Part shown: one piece after another, positions 54,521 through 61,827 of the stretch
How the letters are laid out: every line of letters starts with the position of its first letter
Position numbering within the stretch: the first letter of the stretch is position 1
From: Phocaeicola salanitronis DSM 18170
GTDB lineage: Bacteria; Bacteroidota; Bacteroidia; Bacteroidales; Bacteroidaceae
Direction of reading: 5' to 3'
Length of the DNA: 64,000 nucleotides
NCBI RefSeq assembly: GCF_000190575.1
Contig: NC_015164.1
Span: forward strand, 3,992,001 to 4,056,000
Notes under the pieces: model-generated
The model's input: the letters and a program-made list of their open reading frames with translations, nothing else
Databases searched by the model: none
What the model was told of the DNA's origin: nothing
Position numbers and translations under genes: made by a program

Positions 54521-55647
54521 AAATTGCTTTTACGGTATATAATTTAGCTTTTATATCCAATTGGATAAAGAAATTAATGCCTTATTGGAAGAATTGCGAG
54601 ATTGTGATTTTCCATATTGCAAGCTTACAAAAACAAAAGCTACCTGCCATTGAAGGAATTAAGTGCTATGATGTCAGTTTTTGTTCTTATTCTGAAATAA
54701 TAGATATTATAGAAGATGAAAAAATTGATCTATGGATAAGTCTTAATTTCAGATCCTTGTTTGAATTGTTGTTTCAAAGAATATGCGCTTTACAAGGTAT
54801 CGAAAGTATATATTTGGAACATGGATTTTTTTCACAAAACACACTTCATTTTAAAACTCAAAAAGCCCAAAGACACATTTGGGAAACAATTAATCGCCAA
54901 TTGAATTTTTGGCGGAAATATGTAGGATTGCTATACAACACAAACAAGAAATCACAGGAATGGCGAGTGTTGCAACATGTCTATTTTAAAAATGATTTCA
55001 ATTTATCGCCGTTTGACCATTATTTCATCTATAGTCAACGTGAATATAAATTGTTATCCAATATCTTTTCCTTGGACGAAAACAATACTGCGTTGGTAGG
55101 CTATCCCATATTTTCAAGCGAAAAAGACAAAGAAGCGGCCTCAGCCGGATTAACAATGAATGGGGAAGCACTGTACGTGCATCAACCTTTTATTTTGGAC
55201 GGATATGCTACGATTACCTATGAGCAAGAAAGGGAGTATTTGTTGGATTTAGAAAAACAGCTATTAAACAAATACAAACGATTAATAGTCCTTTTACATC
55301 CACGAGAGAACTTATCCGCATACAAAAAACGATTTGCAGATACTCAAATTACTATTATACAATCACCTAACAACTATTCTTGCTTTACTGATAAATCTCT
55401 TATCATAGGACATTATAGCACAGCATTGCTGTATGCACTTTATTTTGAAAAGCCTACTATCATATTGGACTATCCTACAGTAAAAAACGACCCAATTTTC
55501 CAGGAATGCTTTCCAAGAGTCGAAAGTATAGAAGATGTATGCTCAAGTGATTATGATATAGATATAAGTAAGAAAATCCCTTTTGCAGGGAAAGAGAATA
55601 CATACGAGCATATAGCACAGGAGATTATTAAAATATGTGGAGAGTAA
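54517..55647 (+). CDS. Sialyltransferase-like GT-B protein
   Basis: A 376-residue protein starting MKIAFTVYNLAFI. It has an LEHGFFS segment, an HP motif (LIVLLHPRENLSAY) and a GHYSTALLYALYF segment near the C-terminus. Bacterial sialyltransferases of GT38/GT52-type families share an HP and an S/T motif of this kind. With the neighbouring CMP-nonulosonate synthetase (ATGA overlap) it is a good candidate for transferring the nonulosonate. A general GT call is firm; donor specificity is inferred. Confidence 0.65.
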   Translation: MKIAFTVYNLAFISNWIKKLMPYWKNCEIVIFHIASLQKQKLPAIEGIKCYDVSFCSYSEIIDIIEDEKIDLWISLNFRSLFELLFQRICALQGIESIYLEHGFFSQNTLHFKTQKAQRHIWETINRQLNFWRKYVGLLYNTNKKSQEWRVLQHVYFKNDFNLSPFDHYFIYSQREYKLLSNIFSLDENNTALVGYPIFSSEKDKEAASAGLTMNGEALYVHQPFILDGYATITYEQEREYLLDLEKQLLNKYKRLIVLLHPRENLSAYKKRFADTQITIIQSPNNYSCFTDKSLIIGHYSTALLYALYFEKPTIILDYPTVKNDPIFQECFPRVESIEDVCSSDYDIDISKKIPFAGKENTYEHIAQEIIKICGE

Positions 55648-55651
55648 TACC

Positions 55652-56137
55652 ATGAATAGGATAATGAGTAACAAGAAGTCTAAAGTCTGCCTCGTCAGTT
55701 CCTGCGGCGGACATTTTATGGAACTGATGCAACTGCTTCCATTAGTACAAGGCAGGCGATATTACATCGTGACAGAGAAGAATGTCGCATCAACCGGAGC
55801 GTTAAAGAAGCATCCACATCATTATTTGGTACAGCAAGAACGTGGAGGAATTAGTTTCATTTTTAAGTTCGGATGGAACATTCTCCTTTCATTCATTTAT
55901 TTTGTAATGGAAAGGCCGACTACAATAATCACCACGGGGGCCGGTGCGTCTTATCCTACCTGCTTGTTCGCACGGTTGTTCAAACGACGGATTATCTATG
56001 TGGAGAGCTTTGCCAAATTAGACAGCGAATCCGTTACTGGCAAAATGGTATATCCGTTTGCCGACTATTTCTTCGTGCAATGGCCGGAAATGAAGAAAGT
56101 CTATCCGAAAGCCATTTATGGCGGAAGCGTTTATTGA
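55652..56137 (+). CDS. PssD/Alg14-like glycosyltransferase subunit
   Basis: A 161-residue protein. KVCLVSSCGGHFMELMQLLP and ITTGAGASYPTCLFARLF match the Alg14/PssD family, the membrane-anchoring partner of the catalytic PssE/Alg13 subunit. It starts at ATG 55652, preceded by GGAGAG. The next gene is the PssE partner. Confidence 0.88.
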   Translation: MNRIMSNKKSKVCLVSSCGGHFMELMQLLPLVQGRRYYIVTEKNVASTGALKKHPHHYLVQQERGGISFIFKFGWNILLSFIYFVMERPTTIITTGAGASYPTCLFARLFKRRIIYVESFAKLDSESVTGKMVYPFADYFFVQWPEMKKVYPKAIYGGSVY

Positions 56138-56195
56138 TGGTTTATACAAGTAGCTTCCTGATAAAGCCACTTTCGTTCTTTGACTTATTTGAATT

Positions 56196-56681
56196 ATGGA
56201 CAGGATTAAGTTGTTTGTCCCATTGGGAACACAGAAGTTCCCTTTCGGGCGTATCATCACAGCCTTGAACCTGTTGGTTGACCAAGGCAAATATCAAGCT
56301 GACGAGATAGTGATGCAATCCGCACTTTACCCCGTGAAACCGAAGTTTACGCATTTCGGGCTGATTCCCCACGAGGATTTCGACTGTTACATGCAAGAAG
56401 CTGAGGTGGTGGTTACTCATAGTGGCGTAAACTCCATCATATCTTGTATGGAAATGGGCAAACCGTTGGTCGTTTGTCCTCGGCTACATGAATATAATGA
56501 GCATGTGGACAACCATCAAATGGAAATCGCCACGCTGATGCGCGACAAGTATGACGTGTTGATTTGTACGGACATGAAAGACTTGCCGGAATTGATTGAG
56601 AAGGCAAAGACACACAAGTACAAGCCTTGGGTCAGTCACAGGGAAGAGTTATTGGAAGCTATACGTGAGTTAATTGTTTGA
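56196..56681 (+). CDS. PssE/Alg13-like catalytic glycosyltransferase subunit
   Basis: A 161-residue protein. KLFVPLGTQKFPFGRIITAL and VVTHSGVNSIISCMEMGKPLVVCPRLHEYNEH-type motif (VTHSGVNSI, then PLVVCPRLHEYNEHVDNHQ) are family signatures: GT28-like C-terminal half carrying the UDP-sugar binding site. With the PssD partner it makes a two-protein glycosyltransferase. It closes the capsule sugar genes. Confidence 0.88.
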   Translation: MDRIKLFVPLGTQKFPFGRIITALNLLVDQGKYQADEIVMQSALYPVKPKFTHFGLIPHEDFDCYMQEAEVVVTHSGVNSIISCMEMGKPLVVCPRLHEYNEHVDNHQMEIATLMRDKYDVLICTDMKDLPELIEKAKTHKYKPWVSHREELLEAIRELIV

Positions 56682-56978
56682 TTGCATACTTTTCGTTGAT
56701 ATTCGTTGTTTTTATATTTAATGATTAAGAGAATTAATTGGATACATAGACAAATGCATGGAAGACTTGATGAAGTTTGAAACCAACTCATTATATGATG
56801 TAGAAAGCTTCTGCGCCGATAATGAAAGCCGCCTCCCGTTGCATAAGCGTTTCCCGGATTTACATTGGAATGTGTATATGCCTGAAGGGAAAAAGGACAA
56901 ATAAGCGGTACGAACGGTGGGGATATTGAGGAATCAATACGTATCAGAGATAAATCTTACAGCCAAAATTCAAAGTTT
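56682..56978 (+). other. Gap between capsule and RADAR genes
   Basis: 297 nt with no recognised gene. A 48-codon frame at 56758-56904 (starts MEDLMKFETNSLYDVESF, ends EGKKDK) is open from 56725. It may be a remnant of a gene cut when the defence genes were inserted. No clear terminator or TAnnTTTG element was identified. Confidence 0.3.
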
Positions 56979-59435
56979 ATGAACGGAGAACATATTAACA
57001 GGGATGCAGGCAATGACATCGTAATCGTGTTGAATGACAGCACATACGCCCATGCTTTTGGAGAGGGGAACAGAATACACCAGCATGAATATGAAAGAGC
57101 CATCCGGCTGATTGACGGCCAAATAACAATGTTCGCGGCTTACAGCGCAAAGGCATCCGTCTTACACGACAGATTCCATAATACCATTTCCGTATTCGGC
57201 GGCCGGGGAACAGGAAAGACATCGTTCCTGCATTCCATACTTGACCACTATGACCAACTGAATGTTACCGGAAAGTCAATAGAAGTATTGGGAATAATCG
57301 ATCCGACAATCCTTGAGGAAAAGGGCCATATCTTCCTTTACATTGTTTCCTTAATCAATAAGCGGGTTTGCAAGGTTCTTGATGCCAAAGGATGTTCCCC
57401 GACTTCCGAGGCATTCATGGTACGCAAAGATTGGGAAACAGCATTGTCAAAATTGGCACAAGGCCTCCCCTCGTTGGATGCTGTTGGTTCGGACTACAGG
57501 AACGCCAGTTGGCAGGATGATGATTTCATCATGGAAAAAGGACTGGAACAGGTTGATGCCGCCTTGAACTTGGAATTATCATTCCACCGGCTCGTTGATA
57601 AAGCGTTGCACATCCTTGGAAAGGATTATTTCATGCTTGCTTTTGATGACATAGACGTTGACATGAAAAAAGGATGGCCAATTCTGGAATGCATCCGTAA
57701 GTACCTTACCACGCCCAGGATTATAACCTTGCTGTCAGGAAACTTGAGATTTTACAGCAATAATATAAGGATCCAGCAATGGAGGCAACTGGATTTATTG
57801 ATAAAATACGAGGCAGATGGCGGTTCGGATAAATTTATGATGGGAAAATTCAATGCCCAAGTGAATGAAATAGAGGGGCAATACCTAATTAAAGTGCTAA
57901 AAGCTGAAAACCGCATCCATCTCCATTCCCTGCACGAAGCCATCCAGACTTACAACAGACGGTATTTCGTCAAGTACACAGAAGGGACGGAAAGAATTTT
58001 TGCATTGGAAGATAAATATACAGACTTACTGAACAGACGGGGTATCGAAAATGTTTCCTCTGTAGAAATCTTCTTGAAATATATGTTGGGGCTTTCCCTG
58101 CGGACACAAATAAACATATTGCGGAACGACATACACGAAAGCACCGGTGAAGCACACGGTATAGCAAGCGTGGACACATTCCTGTCGAGGATGTATGCTG
58201 CCAAGATTGACATAGACCTGATGATCAACAATCCATGGATGTGTAATATACCCATACTGGACTACTTGGTACGTTATAATATATTAAACAATTCATACTT
58301 GTTGCTTCCGACCGATGACAACGAAGGCATTAATGCCTGTGTAACGGGGCTTACATTCCTTTTCATGGAAAAACAACGTTGCGTACCCTATTTGATTTTT
58401 GACTATATGCTACGCATCGGATATGTGCGGAATGTTTTATTGGCGAGCAACAGCAATGATATCCTTTCTGGTATGTGCAGCTACGCAGGAGCATTCCAAG
58501 ATGTCTCACTGAAGAATTTTGTCGGTATGTCCATGGGATACCTCGCTTCCCACAAAGAATATTATGACATGAAAGAGCATGCCTTGGTCTATGGCCTATC
58601 TGCATATGCAAGGGAGGGACACAGGGAAGACCTTGTACGCATAGATGACGCTTTTAGTGCAGACGGGGTCACAGCCGCACAAAAGACAATCGGCTTCATC
58701 CCTCTTTGCGCCCTGAAATATTCAGGAAAAAATGAAAGCAGGCTGTATTACTCCATATTCAACTTGCTGGCTGCCATCGGACAAGTTTTAAAAGTCGCCT
58801 CCGGCAGAGATACAATCCGGACAGAGCTTGACAAGATGCAGTTGCTGCGGTATTACTCCATACTTGATAGCAACGCCAAGGCTTCCGGATTGGAAGATGT
58901 ATTTAATTTCTCTGAGAATAATGGGGATGATGGAGATGATAATTCCATGGATAATCTTGTTTCCTCTTTGGAAGCCTGGGCTCATAGATTTGAAGGCCAA
59001 ACAATTCCACCATACGCTTTAGGTCGCATCGTAAGTCGTCTATATTCGACCACGTCCCAAATTAGGGCGAGAAACCTGGGGGCTAAAATGTATCAATACA
59101 CGGTAACATTGCTTAATGCCTGCCTGATAGAAGAGGCCTTGGAGCTGCAAGGCGAACACGATGTTCCCAGGCTCAACAATTCAAATGCCACAAACAGTGA
59201 CAGGATTTTCTTGAACAACCTTGGGAAAATTTCCGATGCCGGACTCGGTGACAGAATATGGTTTACCAAATGGTTGGCTGAATGCCCACTTATCCAAGCC
59301 TTCTTTGATGCTAATTTTTGGGAAAGAAACAGAACCTGCATTATAGAGCGGAATGGACATTTTGAAGAAATATCCGTATACGAAATATTGGACAGGGTAG
59401 GAACAAGGCCGCAAAGGACAATACAAACACGGTAA
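56979..59435 (+). CDS. rdrA: RADAR ATPase component RdrA
   Basis: An 818-residue AAA ATPase. Walker A is GGRGTGKT at residues 74-81, Walker B FMLAFDDID near 218-226, followed by IITLLSGNL, a sensor-like strand. The N-terminus (NDIVIVLNDSTYAHAFGEGN) and length fit the RADAR ATPase, which forms a ring, senses phage infection and works with the adenosine deaminase encoded next door. The gap to rdrB is 36 nt. The pairing with a divergent deaminase, not the ATPase alone, is what makes the call specific. Confidence 0.8.
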   Translation: MNGEHINRDAGNDIVIVLNDSTYAHAFGEGNRIHQHEYERAIRLIDGQITMFAAYSAKASVLHDRFHNTISVFGGRGTGKTSFLHSILDHYDQLNVTGKSIEVLGIIDPTILEEKGHIFLYIVSLINKRVCKVLDAKGCSPTSEAFMVRKDWETALSKLAQGLPSLDAVGSDYRNASWQDDDFIMEKGLEQVDAALNLELSFHRLVDKALHILGKDYFMLAFDDIDVDMKKGWPILECIRKYLTTPRIITLLSGNLRFYSNNIRIQQWRQLDLLIKYEADGGSDKFMMGKFNAQVNEIEGQYLIKVLKAENRIHLHSLHEAIQTYNRRYFVKYTEGTERIFALEDKYTDLLNRRGIENVSSVEIFLKYMLGLSLRTQINILRNDIHESTGEAHGIASVDTFLSRMYAAKIDIDLMINNPWMCNIPILDYLVRYNILNNSYLLLPTDDNEGINACVTGLTFLFMEKQRCVPYLIFDYMLRIGYVRNVLLASNSNDILSGMCSYAGAFQDVSLKNFVGMSMGYLASHKEYYDMKEHALVYGLSAYAREGHREDLVRIDDAFSADGVTAAQKTIGFIPLCALKYSGKNESRLYYSIFNLLAAIGQVLKVASGRDTIRTELDKMQLLRYYSILDSNAKASGLEDVFNFSENNGDDGDDNSMDNLVSSLEAWAHRFEGQTIPPYALGRIVSRLYSTTSQIRARNLGAKMYQYTVTLLNACLIEEALELQGEHDVPRLNNSNATNSDRIFLNNLGKISDAGLGDRIWFTKWLAECPLIQAFFDANFWERNRTCIIERNGHFEEISVYEILDRVGTRPQRTIQTR

Positions 59436-59471
59436 GCACCGCTGTAGGCTAACAGGAAAAACACGATTACC

Positions 59472-61784
59472 ATGAATGCACAATCATTCATAAAGCATTT
59501 GATGACAGACAGCAAATCGTTGTACAAATACTTCGTGGAGGCGCAACCCGTTTCCCTTGAGGATGTGAAGATGAGCCTTATGCTTGCGGAACGCGAGTCA
59601 GATGTCCATGTCCCGGATCACCATTATAGATTAGGGGTGGAAAAAACATTTGAGAATATAAGCCATCTGGGCGAATTGTTCACGGTCGGATTGTCTGAAA
59701 TGGCCGACGAATATCTGTCATGGGAAAATAATACGGTTTATGTCAATGCCGAAAGGCAAAACCAATGGCAACTGCTTCTTCCTTATATGCCACCATTGAT
59801 CATGGTTTCAGCAAGAATATGGAAAGAACGCCCGCCATGCGGTATGTCCACTGTTGAATATATTTCAAACTACATTATTCCCAATTTGCGCTTCACGGCC
59901 ATACCATCGCCCCATATACGGCAGTTGGAAGAGCTGAGGGAAAGGGAGCATGGCCTATGCGACCTGCACATGCACTTGAACGGAACGTTGGAAACCGATA
60001 CAACATGGCAGGATTTCCTGCTGCACCCCGACAGGGTATATATGGAATTGAAAGTGGCAGCCGACACGGGAAAAGTGAAGGAACAATACCTACAGTTGTC
60101 GCCTTATATCAAGCCACTGGCCTTCCGCAGGCTGCTGCAAGTGGCACGTGTCTTGAGGTCGGTGCTATGTGAGAGCTTGGTGTCAGGTGAACATGGCATA
60201 GGCGAAGAATTGACGTTGAGTGTTCTGCTGAAACAGTTGTCCATTGCCGACAAAAAGGAGCCGGATTCACACCACCCAATGGCCTATTTAGTTGGGAAAG
60301 ACTGTAATCCTATATGTATGGAAGCCATGCTATATGTGATGGTGCTTGAACACCTTTGCCGCAACAATGCCGATGACTATACGGCTTCTCTGTTCCACTA
60401 TTACTTGCTTATTTTAGGGCATACCAACAAGATGCTTGTACAGCAACCTGACAGTTTCGGGTTCGAGGAATTCCAGAAGTACACCATGAACGGGTTCCGT
60501 GAACACAGCGAGAAAGAATACAGGCGGAGATTTCTACAGATAGCAGGTAACAAATTGGGAAACATACGCTTGCTTGAAGGGCGGTTCTCCCCCAAGGACT
60601 CATTGCTGAAATCTGAAGGCCTGATAGACCGGATCACTATAGGCTGGAGAGAGCTTGGCAGGCAGCGGCAGAACCAAGGTCTTGGCGACGGCATAAAACT
60701 GGAACTTAAATTGGTTGCCCACCTTATCAAGCGGCCGGACACAAAACCGGACGAATATGTACGGCACAAATGGTTGCGGAGAGAAATCATGCACAAGGCA
60801 ACCATCTTGGCACAACTAAAGAAGAGGAATGACAATTACTCTAAAATGCTTGTCGGTATAGACGCTGCGGCAAGCGAGTTTGATGCCCCACCCGAAGTGT
60901 TCGCACCGGCATACAGGTATCTTCGCGAACATGGATACAAACACTTCACGTACCATGCCGGGGAGGATTTCTTTCACGTATTGAGCGGTTTGAGAGCCAT
61001 TTACGAAGCCATTATATTCCTGGACCTAAAACGCGGCGACAGGATAGGCCATGCCTCCGCCACAGGCATACCCATTGAATTGTGGCGTGACAACATAGGA
61101 GAAAAGATGCTCATCAGGCAGGGTGAGTATCTTGACGATTTACTATTTGCATACCACCTGATAGAACATTCTAACAATCAACATTTAAACAACCGCCTTC
61201 CCTATCTTGAATTGACGATAAACAATTTCTCTTATGAGGTATATGGTGAACATATCCCACTGAGGTTGTTAATTGAGTCTTGGCTATATCGGTATAAAAA
61301 TCCTGAAGCGGATTACAATGGTACATCCGTAAAATCCTACCGGGATATTCCGCTGAAATATTTTCTCTTCTACCATTGGAAAGAGACAAGGGATAGATAT
61401 GATAAAATCATCGAAATAGAAACATTCGGGGCTTTCGCGAAAGATGAACTTGTTGAACTTCAATTAATGCTGCTGGAATATATGTTCCACCATGAAATTG
61501 TAATTGAAACATTGCCGACAAGTAATGTGGTTATCGGCGTACATAGGGATTACACGACTTACCATTTGTATAATTGGTTGGAATGGAGGAAGCAAGGGAA
61601 ACTTGTTCCACCTATCGTGGTTGGTACAGACGATGCAGGAATATTCGCCACGAATATTTACAACGAATATTGCAACATTTATTGCCAATTTGTGTATGCA
61701 AAAAGAATGAGCACAAAAGAGGCCATTGCATATATAGAAGAATTGCATCATAATTCCCGCTTATATGCTTTCGTCACGGAATGA
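59472..61784 (+). CDS. rdrB: RADAR adenosine deaminase RdrB
   Basis: A 770-residue divergent adenosine deaminase. The metal-binding HxH is in CDLHMHLNG (H166, H168), then YHAGED at 494-499 with the catalytic Glu498, GHA at 526-528, LPTSN at 681-685 and GTDDAG at 718-723. Ordinary adenosine deaminases are about 350 residues; the large insertions (residues 200-460) are typical of RdrB. In RADAR it deaminates adenosine-containing nucleotides or RNA on phage infection. Confidence 0.87.
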   Translation: MNAQSFIKHLMTDSKSLYKYFVEAQPVSLEDVKMSLMLAERESDVHVPDHHYRLGVEKTFENISHLGELFTVGLSEMADEYLSWENNTVYVNAERQNQWQLLLPYMPPLIMVSARIWKERPPCGMSTVEYISNYIIPNLRFTAIPSPHIRQLEELREREHGLCDLHMHLNGTLETDTTWQDFLLHPDRVYMELKVAADTGKVKEQYLQLSPYIKPLAFRRLLQVARVLRSVLCESLVSGEHGIGEELTLSVLLKQLSIADKKEPDSHHPMAYLVGKDCNPICMEAMLYVMVLEHLCRNNADDYTASLFHYYLLILGHTNKMLVQQPDSFGFEEFQKYTMNGFREHSEKEYRRRFLQIAGNKLGNIRLLEGRFSPKDSLLKSEGLIDRITIGWRELGRQRQNQGLGDGIKLELKLVAHLIKRPDTKPDEYVRHKWLRREIMHKATILAQLKKRNDNYSKMLVGIDAAASEFDAPPEVFAPAYRYLREHGYKHFTYHAGEDFFHVLSGLRAIYEAIIFLDLKRGDRIGHASATGIPIELWRDNIGEKMLIRQGEYLDDLLFAYHLIEHSNNQHLNNRLPYLELTINNFSYEVYGEHIPLRLLIESWLYRYKNPEADYNGTSVKSYRDIPLKYFLFYHWKETRDRYDKIIEIETFGAFAKDELVELQLMLLEYMFHHEIVIETLPTSNVVIGVHRDYTTYHLYNWLEWRKQGKLVPPIVVGTDDAGIFATNIYNEYCNIYCQFVYAKRMSTKEAIAYIEELHHNSRLYAFVTE

Positions 61785-61827
61785 TTATACTGGTATTAAA
61801 ACCTGGAATACCCCGTTCTTTTCTTCT

